Source: an uncultured Veillonella sp. (GTDB taxonomy: Bacteria > Bacillota > Negativicutes > Veillonellales > Veillonellaceae). From it: a DNA stretch of 12,665 nt. Under the pieces are notes generated by a model. That model ran no database searches. It saw only the letters and a program-made list of their open reading frames with translations, and was not told where the DNA came from. The stretch is taken from NCBI RefSeq assembly GCF_934190855.1, contig NZ_CAKPTN010000040.1, positions 1-12,665 of the forward strand. The letters are read 5' to 3'. Position 1 is the first letter of the stretch. The number at the start of each line of letters is the position of its first letter. Position numbers and translations under genes: made by a program. Below are positions 1-6,570 of this stretch, piece by piece.

Positions 1-840
1 GGTCTTATATGGTCTAAGCATTGTCCTTGGGCTCACCGCATTGCGATTGCCATCGATTTGCTTGGCTTAGATAAAGTGATCTCCAAAGGCACGGTTGATC
101 CATTGCGTCCAGCAGGCGTTATTGCAGACTGGTTCTTTACTCTTGATAAAGACGAAAAGGACCCTGTGTTGGGTATTCACTCCTTAGGTGAAGCGTACCG
201 CAAAGGTGACCCAAATTACGACGCCCGTTCCACGGTACCAGCTATCGTAGATATTACAACTGGTGCGGTAGTAAACAATGACTACCATGCGTTGACGACT
301 GAGTTAGCATTGGGCTTCAAAGATTTCATCTCTCCTGATGCTCCAGATATTTACCCAGAAGAATTGCGTGCTGATATCGACGCATTGAACGTTATCATCT
401 ACGCTGATTTCAACTTGGCTGTAAACTTGGCAGCTCTTGTAACAAACCAAAAAGATTACGAATACTACTATGATCGTATCTTTGCTCGCTTAGACTGGCT
501 CGAAGAACGCCTTAGCAAGCAACGTTACTTGATGGGCGATACTATTACAGATCCAGATATTCGTATCTTCCCAACATTGGCACGTTTCGACCTCGTATTC
601 TACCAAAAATACTTGGTTAACAAAAAACGCCTCGTAGACTATCCAAATCTTTGGAACTACGCGAAAGACTTGTACTCTAATCCAGCATTCGGTGGCACAA
701 CAGACTTTGACTCCATGCGTAAACGTTTCTACTATGTAGACCATACGCCATTTGAAGATCTACCACGCCTTATTCCAAAAGGTCCAGACGACTCCATTTG
801 GTTAGAGCCAAATGACCGCGCTGAAAAATTTGGTAAATAA
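1..840 (+). CDS. Glutathionyl-hydroquinone reductase / omega-type glutathione S-transferase (5'-truncated)
   Basis: The reading frame is open from base 1, so the N-terminus lies outside the window; 279 residues plus the stop are visible. An ATG at 58 exists in frame but is not the true start, because codons 8-13 upstream of it read C-P-W-A-H-R. CPWA is the characteristic active-site motif of the glutathionyl-hydroquinone reductase (YqjG/ECM4, Xi-class GST) family, with Cys as the catalytic thiol that attacks glutathionyl-quinol conjugates. Family members are about 320-330 residues with this Cys near 60, so roughly 50 residues are missing. The C-terminal half is the helical GST domain, including a segment reading LEERLSKQRYLMGD. 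The next gene starts 33 bases after the stop with no terminator between, so it may be the upstream gene of the MmgE/ABC-transporter unit. Family is clear. The physiological thiol and substrate are not, since glutathione use in this organism is unknown. Confidence 0.87.
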   Translation, partial: GLIWSKHCPWAHRIAIAIDLLGLDKVISKGTVDPLRPAGVIADWFFTLDKDEKDPVLGIHSLGEAYRKGDPNYDARSTVPAIVDITTGAVVNNDYHALTTELALGFKDFISPDAPDIYPEELRADIDALNVIIYADFNLAVNLAALVTNQKDYEYYYDRIFARLDWLEERLSKQRYLMGDTITDPDIRIFPTLARFDLVFYQKYLVNKKRLVDYPNLWNYAKDLYSNPAFGGTTDFDSMRKRFYYVDHTPFEDLPRLIPKGPDDSIWLEPNDRAEKFGK

Positions 841-873
841 TAGATTTAATTTTAAATAACTGAAAGGGAACCC

Positions 874-2280
874 ATGGATTTAGTCACAAAGACGATTGTG
901 AACTACATAGAACAAACGGATGTGACGAACCGTGAGGACCTCCTGTCAGTGGCTCGCATTGCCTTTCTAGATTATCTGGCGTCTTTAGCTCCGGCTGAGA
1001 TGGAACAGGCCGTTCAAGACTTGGCTCGGTTTATCGGGACTAATGGAGAAAATATATCTAGAGCTGATAAAGCTTTATATTATGGTTTTGCCTCCCATTA
1101 TCTTGATTTTGATGATGCGCAGGCGAATTTGGCGGGTCACTTCAGTACTGTTTTATATTCTGCTTTATTAGCAGTGATCGAGCCCACTGATACGTGGCAT
1201 GATTTTCTTCGTGCCTATATCATCGGCGCCGAGCTTGAGGGGATTATTGGTTCTCTCATTAATCCTGCCCATCGGACCCAAGGATGGCATTCTACGGGGA
1301 CCGTTGGTGTGATTGGGGCAGCGGCCGCTATAGGCGCTTTGCGAGGCCTTCATGGTGAAAGCTTGGCTCAGCTCCTGTCTCTGGCTGCTACTCAATCGGC
1401 GGGCATGTTCTTTCAAAGTGGTACAGATGGTAAGCCGCTCCATGCGGGACTAGCAGCACGCAATGGTGTATGGGCTTACGAACTGTTACAACATACATCA
1501 CTTCAAACAAGTACAAAACCATTTGACACTGAACGGGGTTGGTTTAAAACCATCGGTAATATTACCGTTACATCAAATGACATTGCTAGTCGTTGGCTAG
1601 CGCCAGGGCAACTTATTGATCCTGGTTTATGGATGAAAGTCCACCCGTATTGCTCGGCAGCCATTTGTGGCGCTGAAGCAGCAGAAATCGTGGCACATAG
1701 TATATATACTACATCTTCTTCGTATGTGTCTAAGCACTACAACGTTTCACCAGATGCAGAGGAGCAAGGTAAACGTAGACTATGTGCCACCCTCGTTTCT
1801 TCCCTTTGGGATGATATAGATAGAGTTACTGTACATTTCCCGCCTGGCGCTGATGCGGCATTGCGCTATACATCGCCGACAACAGGTCGAGAAGGGCAGT
1901 TTTCCATAGAGTACGTCGTGTACCAAGTCCTTGCGTATGGGGCGGTACAGGATGAACTATTTAAGATAGATACTATAGACCAATCCGTACGGGAGTATAT
2001 GTCGCGTATAGAGCGTGTTTATGACTTACCGAAAGTAGCCCAAACGGAGCGGATTACGAAAGTAACCGTTACTTTGAAGAATGGTGATACTTTCACAGAA
2101 ACGGTGAATAATCCAAAAGGATCGCCGAACAATCCTCTTACCTTAGAGGACATACGCATTAAACTAGGCCTCACCTTAAAGGCTGACCAAATAGATAGAA
2201 TGATTGAGGCTTTCACCCATACCAATGAGGTGGAGCCATTCCTGCAAACATTGCGAAAAGAAGGAGTTTTACATGTTTAA
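874..2280 (+). CDS. MmgE/PrpD family protein (YxeQ-like)
   Basis: This 468-residue protein has the length and motifs of the MmgE/PrpD family, which includes 2-methylcitrate dehydratase, cis-aconitate decarboxylase and an iminodisuccinate epimerase. Visible landmarks are LDFDD at 77-81 followed by H89-F-S-T, W138-H139-S-T-G at the start of the glycine/alanine-rich helix, GTDGKPLHAG at 183-192 with the family's conserved Lys187 and His190, and H257-P-Y-C in the second domain. The residue after LDFDD is Ala, where many members have Thr. It starts at ATG 874 behind GAAAGGGA (862-869). Its last 8 bases overlap the start of the binding-lipoprotein gene, so translation of the two is probably coupled. 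Sitting in an amino-acid-uptake operon with a GNAT gene, it is more likely to act on a dicarboxylate-bearing amino-acid derivative than in the methylcitrate cycle: no prpB or prpC is nearby. The exact reaction cannot be read from the sequence. Confidence 0.85.
   Translation: MDLVTKTIVNYIEQTDVTNREDLLSVARIAFLDYLASLAPAEMEQAVQDLARFIGTNGENISRADKALYYGFASHYLDFDDAQANLAGHFSTVLYSALLAVIEPTDTWHDFLRAYIIGAELEGIIGSLINPAHRTQGWHSTGTVGVIGAAAAIGALRGLHGESLAQLLSLAATQSAGMFFQSGTDGKPLHAGLAARNGVWAYELLQHTSLQTSTKPFDTERGWFKTIGNITVTSNDIASRWLAPGQLIDPGLWMKVHPYCSAAICGAEAAEIVAHSIYTTSSSYVSKHYNVSPDAEEQGKRRLCATLVSSLWDDIDRVTVHFPPGADAALRYTSPTTGREGQFSIEYVVYQVLAYGAVQDELFKIDTIDQSVREYMSRIERVYDLPKVAQTERITKVTVTLKNGDTFTETVNNPKGSPNNPLTLEDIRIKLGLTLKADQIDRMIEAFTHTNEVEPFLQTLRKEGVLHV
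2261..2266 (+). promoter_or_regulatory. Ribosome binding site fixing the start of the binding lipoprotein
   Basis: AAGGAG lies 6 bases upstream of ATG 2273, inside the 3' end of the MmgE/PrpD gene. It selects this start over the in-frame ATG at 2204, which would add 23 residues before the lipoprotein signal peptide. Confidence 0.8.
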
Positions 2281-3112
2281 TACAAAGAAATTGACGAAAT
2301 TATTCGCCATCGGCGCATTGGCATTAGGCGTGCTCGTTGTTGCTGGTTGCGGCGACGATACATCTAAGGACGCAAAGGTAAATCCTAATGCGAAAGTGAT
2401 TAATGTAGCTACACGCGGTACAGTTCGCCCGTATTCCTACACAGATGATAACGGCAACCTTACAGGCTTTGACGTAGAATTGTTGAAAGAAATTGAACGT
2501 CGTAATCCAGACCTTCACTTCAACTTCAAGCCGATGGCCGTTGATGCTGCCTTCGTAGCAATGGATGCAGGCCAAGTGGATATGATCGCTAACCAAATGC
2601 GTCGTAACCCAACTCGTGAAGCAAAATACTACTACACAAATGAGGTTAACAACTACTCTACTCGTAAATTAGTAGTTAAAAATGACCGCAATGACATTTC
2701 TAAACTAGATGATTTAAAAGGCAAAAAAATCGCCGTTACTACATCCTCTGAGTTCAACGAATTAGTAAAACAATTCAACGAAACAGCAAATCCACCAATC
2801 GACGTTATCTATACAGATAAAGCGGGTGCTGAAACATTGAACCTCGTTGCTACAGGCCGTGCTGATGCAGCCGGTGAGTACGAATACGTTATTAATTCTG
2901 CCATTAAAGACCGTGGCTTGCCACTCAAAGCGGTAGGCGATGTATTGGCAGTAGTACCAACTTACTTCTTGTCTAAACGTACAGATGACATGAAACAAGT
3001 GAACGAAAAAATCGATAAAACGATGAAAGAAATGCGTGCTGATGGTACGTTGAAAAAACTTTCTGAACAATATCTTGGTGGGGATTACACATTCGATCCA
3101 ACACAAAAATAA
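2273..3112 (+). CDS. Amino-acid ABC transporter substrate-binding lipoprotein (family 3, YxeM/TcyA-like)
   Basis: Extracytoplasmic solute-binding protein of 279 residues. It has a lysine-rich n-region, a hydrophobic core at about 10-24 and a lipobox V-A-G-C with Cys26 as the lipidation site. The mature part is a family-3 binding protein (SBP_bac_3): INVATRGTVRPYSY near the start, LTGFDVELLKEI, then MDAGQVDMIANQM, LDDLKGKKIAVTT and the C-terminal GTLKKLSEQYLGGD. These are typical of polar amino-acid and cystine-type receptors, and the C-terminus is reminiscent of B. subtilis YxeM. I start it at ATG 2273, which has AAGGAG at 2261-2266 and gives a proper signal peptide; the frame is open further upstream to 2204. 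It overlaps the MmgE/PrpD gene by 8 bases and is followed by an intra-operon hairpin. The ligand is inferred only as a polar or sulfur-containing amino acid. Confidence 0.9.
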   Translation: MFNTKKLTKLFAIGALALGVLVVAGCGDDTSKDAKVNPNAKVINVATRGTVRPYSYTDDNGNLTGFDVELLKEIERRNPDLHFNFKPMAVDAAFVAMDAGQVDMIANQMRRNPTREAKYYYTNEVNNYSTRKLVVKNDRNDISKLDDLKGKKIAVTTSSEFNELVKQFNETANPPIDVIYTDKAGAETLNLVATGRADAAGEYEYVINSAIKDRGLPLKAVGDVLAVVPTYFLSKRTDDMKQVNEKIDKTMKEMRADGTLKKLSEQYLGGDYTFDPTQK

Positions 3113-3117
3113 CGAAT

Positions 3118-3135
3118 AGGCCGCCTTGGCGGCCT
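3118..3135 (+). terminator. Intra-operon GC hairpin after the binding-protein gene
   Basis: AGGCCGCC (3118-3125) and GGCGGCCT (3128-3135) are perfect inverted repeats, effectively a 7-bp GC-rich stem with a CTTG loop. It begins 5 bases after the stop codon and is followed by TATTCTATT, a poor U-tract. It is better read as a partial attenuator or 3'-end mRNA stabiliser than a full terminator. Such elements let the binding protein be made in excess over the membrane parts downstream. Confidence 0.6.
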
Positions 3136-3167
3136 TATTCTATTATGTCTAGAAGCGAGGTGCTACT

Positions 3168-3884
3168 GTGGGCAAGTATTTTGATGTGTCCTACATGATC
3201 CAAGCGTTTCCACAGCTCTTGAATTATGTGCACGTAACGGTGCTCATTACCGTTATTTCTGCCATCTTAGGTGTTATTTTAGGCTCTATCATAGCCATCA
3301 TTCGCCTCAAGAAGGTACCAGTATTAAACCAATTATTTATTGTATTTATCTCCTTTATGCGCGGCACACCGTTCTTGGTGCAGCTCTTCCTCATTTACTT
3401 TGGGGTGCCAGAAATCATGTCCCACATGGGGCTTAACATGAAAAATGTGCCAGGCCTTGTATTCGTGTACGCTGTGTTTACATTACATATTGCAGCGTAT
3501 AGCGCTGAAATTATGCGCTCCAGTATCGATGCGGTGGCTCCTGGCGAGAAGGAAGCCGCTAAAAGCCTTGGCATGACCGAGTTCCAAAGCTATGTGCGCA
3601 TCATCTTGCCGCAGGCTTTCACCATGAGTATTCCACCGTTGACGAACCTCGTTATCGGCATGTTGAAAGGGACAGCGCTCATCTTTAACGTCGGCGTTGT
3701 GGATATGATGCGTAAGGCGGACCTCATGGGCGGCAATAGTCAGCGCTATCTTGAGCTATTCGTCGACGCAGCCATCATTTATGGCATTCTAATTATCATT
3801 GTGTCCCTTTTGGGCCGATTGCTTGAAAAACGTTTTACCGTTGCGGGCAAGGAAACGCAACGCATTTTGATCAGTGAGGAGTAG
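3168..3884 (+). CDS. Amino-acid ABC transporter permease (HisM family), first of two
   Basis: Integral membrane permease of 238 residues, the usual size for polar amino-acid importers. It has about five hydrophobic segments and the cytoplasmic EAA loop that contacts the ATPase: E129-A-A with Gly135 and the downstream I-I-L-P, in the segment APGEKEAAKSLGMTEF. The N-terminal SYMIQAFPQLLNYVHVTV followed by FMRGTPFLVQLFLIYFG is typical of the family. The start is GTG at 3168 with GAGGTG at 3157-3162; no better start is seen. It lies 55 bases after the binding-protein gene, with the GC hairpin between, and 6 bases before a second, divergent permease. The pair presumably forms a heterodimeric channel. 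Confidence 0.92.
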   Translation: MGKYFDVSYMIQAFPQLLNYVHVTVLITVISAILGVILGSIIAIIRLKKVPVLNQLFIVFISFMRGTPFLVQLFLIYFGVPEIMSHMGLNMKNVPGLVFVYAVFTLHIAAYSAEIMRSSIDAVAPGEKEAAKSLGMTEFQSYVRIILPQAFTMSIPPLTNLVIGMLKGTALIFNVGVVDMMRKADLMGGNSQRYLELFVDAAIIYGILIIIVSLLGRLLEKRFTVAGKETQRILISEE

Positions 3885-3890
3885 GGGTGT

Positions 3891-4607
3891 ATGGGACATA
3901 TAATTGATTCAACCTATATTTATGGCACCTTCTTTGCTGTCATTCCTTATGTGAAAGTTACCCTCATGATTACCTTCCTCAGCGTTGGTTTGGGTACAAT
4001 CCTAGGATTATTAAGTTGCGTGCTACAACAGAATAAAGTACCTGTGCTCAGTCAGCTCAGCTACTTGTACGTACTATTGTGCCGTAGTATTCCGAACATG
4101 GTTCTCTTATACCTCGTGTATTATGGCTTGCCAATCCTATTCCTCGCCGTAGAGGATCAAACGGGCGTGCATGTGCCTTTTGAAAAGGTGCCTGCTACCT
4201 TCGTAGCCGTTGTAGGCTTAACCTTGCACACAGGGGCGTATTTGAGTGAAATCTTCCGGGCTGCCTTACAATCTGTACCAAAAGGGCAAATGGAAGCGGC
4301 TCAAGCCATCGGTATGACATGGTTCCAAGCATTCCGTCGTATCGTATTGCCACAGGCTACAGTCTTTGCGTTGCCCCTATTTACTAATCAGTTCCTTAAC
4401 ACCATGAAGAGTACCAGCATTGTATTTGTCATCACTGTTATTGAATTATTTGGCGCTGCAAAGTTATATACAGAGGAAAATTCACAGTATTTTGAGGCCT
4501 ACATCGTGGTGGCCGGTCTATTCTGGGTGATGGGGATTGTCTTTGAATTTATCTTCCATCGTTTAGAAATCTATGCAAGCAAGTATAAACGAGGTAATGC
4601 ATTATGA
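3891..4607 (+). CDS. Amino-acid ABC transporter permease (HisM family), second of two
   Basis: Second permease of the importer, also 238 residues, with the same topology but clearly divergent sequence. The EAA loop is E135-A-A with Gly141 in [16 protein letters not shown] and the following RRIVLPQA; the segment [19 protein letters not shown] matches the family's conserved region. ATG 3891 follows the first permease stop by 6 bases, with the GGAG-containing end of that gene serving as ribosome binding site. Its own stop overlaps the ATPase start as ATGA (4604-4607). Two different permease genes resemble the TcyL/TcyM arrangement more than the single-permease yxe importer of B. subtilis. Confidence 0.92.
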   Translation: MGHIIDSTYIYGTFFAVIPYVKVTLMITFLSVGLGTILGLLSCVLQQNKVPVLSQLSYLYVLLCRSIPNMVLLYLVYYGLPILFLAVEDQTGVHVPFEKVPATFVAVVGLTLHTGAYLSEIFRAALQSVPKGQMEAAQAIGMTWFQAFRRIVLPQATVFALPLFTNQFLNTMKSTSIVFVITVIELFGAAKLYTEENSQYFEAYIVVAGLFWVMGIVFEFIFHRLEIYASKYKRGNAL

Positions 4608-5377
4608 TAGATATTAAACAAGTTCACAAATCCTTCGGGAACCGTGAAATTTTAAAGGGCATCGACCTACATGTGCCAACGGGATCTGTAACGGTTATCC
4701 TTGGCCCGTCCGGTAGTGGTAAGACGACGTTCCTTAGAACGCTTAACTTCCTTGAAAAGGCCGATGCAGGGACAATGCAATTAAATGATATTTCCGTAGA
4801 CTTACATAAAGCGTCTAATAAGGAAATCTTAAACGTGCGCCGTAACACATCCATGGTATTCCAGTCTTATAACTTGTTTTCCAATAAAACAGTTATTGAA
4901 AATATCATGGAAGGCCTTGTAACGGTTAAGAAAATGAAAAAATCTGAGGCCCGTGAAATCGCGCAACGCTTCCTCAAGGAAGTAGGCATGGAAGGCTATG
5001 ATGATTACTATCCTGTACAACTTTCCGGTGGTCAACAACAACGTATTGGCATTGCTCGTGCCCTTGCGATGGACCCAGAGGTTATTCTCTTTGACGAACC
5101 TACTTCAGCCCTCGATCCTGAGCTCGTAGGTGAAGTATTAGCCGTTATCCGCAAGATTGCGAAAGAGCTTAAGGTTACGATGATTATCGTAACTCACGAA
5201 ATTGGCTTTGCTAAAGAAGTGGCCGACCAAGTCGTATTTATGGAAGGCGGCGTCATTGTAGAACAAGGGGACCCTAAGGTTGTCCTTGAACATCCAACAG
5301 AAGAACGAACACGTAAATTCTTAAGCCGTTACCTTACACTTGATAGTGAATTGCCTCTAGATAGTGCAGCTTTATAA
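4604..5377 (+). CDS. Amino-acid ABC transporter ATP-binding protein (GlnQ/YxeO-like)
   Basis: The ATPase that powers the importer; 257 residues, cytoplasmic, acting as a dimer on the two permeases. All motifs are intact: Walker [10 protein letters not shown] at 34-42, a Q-loop in MVFQSYNLF, signature LSGGQQQR at 140-147, Walker B VILFDEP at 160-166 and the switch His198 in VTHE. The sequence [13 protein letters not shown] and the A-loop region [14 protein letters not shown] are characteristic of the polar-amino-acid subfamily. It starts by a 4-base ATGA overlap with the second permease, so it is translationally coupled. The GNAT gene follows 12 bases after its stop. Confidence 0.95.
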   Translation: MIDIKQVHKSFGNREILKGIDLHVPTGSVTVILGPSGSGKTTFLRTLNFLEKADAGTMQLNDISVDLHKASNKEILNVRRNTSMVFQSYNLFSNKTVIENIMEGLVTVKKMKKSEAREIAQRFLKEVGMEGYDDYYPVQLSGGQQQRIGIARALAMDPEVILFDEPTSALDPELVGEVLAVIRKIAKELKVTMIIVTHEIGFAKEVADQVVFMEGGVIVEQGDPKVVLEHPTEERTRKFLSRYLTLDSELPLDSAAL

Positions 5378-5389
5378 ACGAGGTATATA

Positions 5390-5872
5390 ATGAAAGAATT
5401 TAGACAATTAACCGTAGATGATGCGGCTGAGTACCACGAGGTGTTGATTGCAGGATATGCGGAGAATAAGAACTACCCTATATCCTTTGATGCCATCAAC
5501 TTTAGCCAAGAAGAGTCTCGGGCGTGGATTTTAAAATATCCTGTATATGGTCTCTACGTAGATGGCTCCTTGGTATGCTCTATTTCATTCCGCATGCCGT
5601 GGATACCAAAGGCTACGCCAGACGTATATCCGCACATTGCACACTTTGTGACAGCCCCTGAACATAAGGGGAAGGGCTATGCTCGTGAAGTCCTAGCCGA
5701 AGCAGAAGAACTATTGCGCAATGTATATAAGACGCCAGCCGTAACACTTGGTACCGCCGCAGAGCACCCGTGGCTTACACAAATGTACGAAAGCTTTGGC
5801 TTTAAAGAATTTAAACGGACACAACTACCTGGGAAAGTACATACGACTATTTTCTTCAAAAAAATATTGTAA
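5390..5872 (+). CDS. GNAT family N-acetyltransferase (possible YxeL/SnaA-like role)
   Basis: Acetyl-CoA-dependent acetyltransferase of 160 residues. The acetyl-CoA-binding motif A is seen as APEHKGKGYAREVL, with the pyrophosphate-binding H92-K-G-K-G-Y-A and a preceding beta-strand HIAHFVTA. Motif B follows in TLGTAAEHPWLTQMYESFGFKEF, where Y-E-S-F-G-F is the usual end of the fold. The ribosome binding site is CGAGGT at 5379-5384. It is the last gene before the terminator at 5907. In B. subtilis operons for S-modified cysteines (yxe, ytm/tcy), GNAT enzymes N-acetylate the imported compound as the first step, and its position here suggests the same. The substrate is inferred from context only. 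Confidence 0.85.
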   Translation: MKEFRQLTVDDAAEYHEVLIAGYAENKNYPISFDAINFSQEESRAWILKYPVYGLYVDGSLVCSISFRMPWIPKATPDVYPHIAHFVTAPEHKGKGYAREVLAEAEELLRNVYKTPAVTLGTAAEHPWLTQMYESFGFKEFKRTQLPGKVHTTIFFKKIL

Positions 5873-5906
5873 TAAAAACTCCAATTTTGGATCCAACGAT
5901 ACAAAC

Positions 5907-5948
5907 AGCGACTAGTTAAGATAATCAACTAGTCGCTATTTTATTTTA
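5907..5948 (+). terminator. Rho-independent terminator of the importer operon
   Basis: AGCGACTAGTT (5907-5917) pairs perfectly with AACTAGTCGCT (5927-5937) around a 9-base loop, followed by the T-rich tail ATTTTATTTTA. It begins 35 bases after the GNAT stop. Confidence 0.88.
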
Positions 5949-6012
5949 CATATAGTTACTATTTTATATGTAATCGTTATTGATAGTTTGTATGTAGTTA
6001 TTATTTTATATT
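5930..6012. repeat. Degenerate AT-rich repeats between terminator and next promoter
   Basis: Three related stretches are seen: TAGTCGCTATTTTAT at 5930, TAGTTACTATTTTATATG at 5953 and TAGTTATTATTTTATATT at 5995. The last two differ at 2 of 18 positions and are offset by 42 bases. The first lies within the terminator arm and tail. With such AT-rich sequence, chance similarity is a real possibility. Confidence 0.35.
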
Positions 6013-6072
6013 TTCTTCTATTGAATCATGGTTTTTAACTATTTATAGACACTATTTCGTTAATACATGTAA

Positions 6073-6081
6073 TGGTATAAT
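6073..6081 (+). promoter_or_regulatory. Extended -10 promoter for the 132-residue gene
   Basis: TGGTATAAT gives a perfect TATAAT (6076-6081) with the TG extension, 36 bases before the chosen ATG. At the normal spacing there is no good -35 box (TATTTC at 6053-6058). A TAGACA at 6046-6051 is too far away at 24 bases. Extended -10 promoters often work without a strong -35. Confidence 0.65.
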
Positions 6082-6117
6082 AAATGAAAATGTTACTATT
6101 TGTGGAGTGTGAATAAG

Positions 6118-6516
6118 ATGTATGAAATCGTAAATGAACCAAATTTAACAATAGCTTTTGATATGGATGTAGAGCTATCTGAATTTGGTGTATTTGGCGT
6201 ATATATTAAACGAGGTTATAATATCTGTTCTGGCTATATTGATCCTAGCGATTGGTCCGGGATTCGCAAAGGCTATCAAGAATTAGTTGATTTGTATGAG
6301 AAGTGTAAAGGCAAAGCAACCTTTACCTATGTATTAACTGGAGAAGGGGATACCCTTACATTCTCGTTAGATCAAAAGGGTGCTTTGACGATAGATGTTA
6401 CTATTTGTACTACTTACAATTACAAATGTCATATGACAATTGAAAGTTTAGATCAAACGTATTTGCCAAAATTCATTGCATTTTTCAAAGACTTTTTAGA
6501 ACGAGAGCCAAAATAA
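6118..6516 (+). CDS. Hypothetical protein, possibly WapI/DUF-type small immunity-like protein
   Basis: Protein of 132 residues with no signal peptide or membrane segment, acidic, and rich in alternating beta-strand-like stretches ending in a helix. I chose ATG 6118, with GGAG at 6104-6107 about 10 bases upstream. An in-frame TTG at 6100 overlaps the ribosome binding site, and a GTG at 6109 is too close to it. The layout is an N-terminal beta region (FGVFGVYIKRGY), a helix-like segment GIRKGYQELVDLYEKCKG, strands GEGDTLTFSLD and GALTIDVTICTTY, then D112-Q-T-Y-L-P and a final helix. This recalls small cytosolic immunity proteins of the WapI/DUF6228 kind, but the resemblance is from memory and weak. 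It is monocistronic, with its own promoter and terminator. No toxin gene is visible nearby. Confidence 0.75.
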   Translation: MYEIVNEPNLTIAFDMDVELSEFGVFGVYIKRGYNICSGYIDPSDWSGIRKGYQELVDLYEKCKGKATFTYVLTGEGDTLTFSLDQKGALTIDVTICTTYNYKCHMTIESLDQTYLPKFIAFFKDFLEREPK

Positions 6517-6547
6517 AAGAGTCGCATCAAAGGATGCGACTCTTTTT
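6515..6547. terminator. Bidirectional terminator between the 132-residue gene and rbsB
   Basis: AAAAGAGTCGCATC (6515-6528) and GATGCGACTCTTTT (6533-6546) are perfect 14-base inverted repeats with an AAAG loop. The T-run on the + strand stops the left gene. The A-run at 6515-6518 becomes a U-tract on the - strand, placing it correctly, 24 bases beyond the rbsB stop, to end the ribose operon too. Confidence 0.92.
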
Positions 6548-6570
6548 CTGTACCCAGTTTCTATTTACAA

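Noticed and set aside
2204..2272. Longer N-terminus for the binding protein starting at ATG 2204
   Set aside because: It would place 23 residues before a textbook lipoprotein signal, inside the MmgE/PrpD gene, whereas ATG 2273 has AAGGAG at the right distance.
6100..6117. TTG start at 6100 (or GTG 6109) for the 132-residue protein
   Set aside because: TTG 6100 overlaps the GGAG site and GTG 6109 is only one base from it. ATG 6118 has a usable ribosome binding site.
6090..6408. 14-base exact repeat ATGTTACTATTTGT (upstream of and within the 132-residue gene)
   Set aside because: In a 12.7-kb AT-rich window, one exact match of this length can arise by chance, and no structure links the copies.
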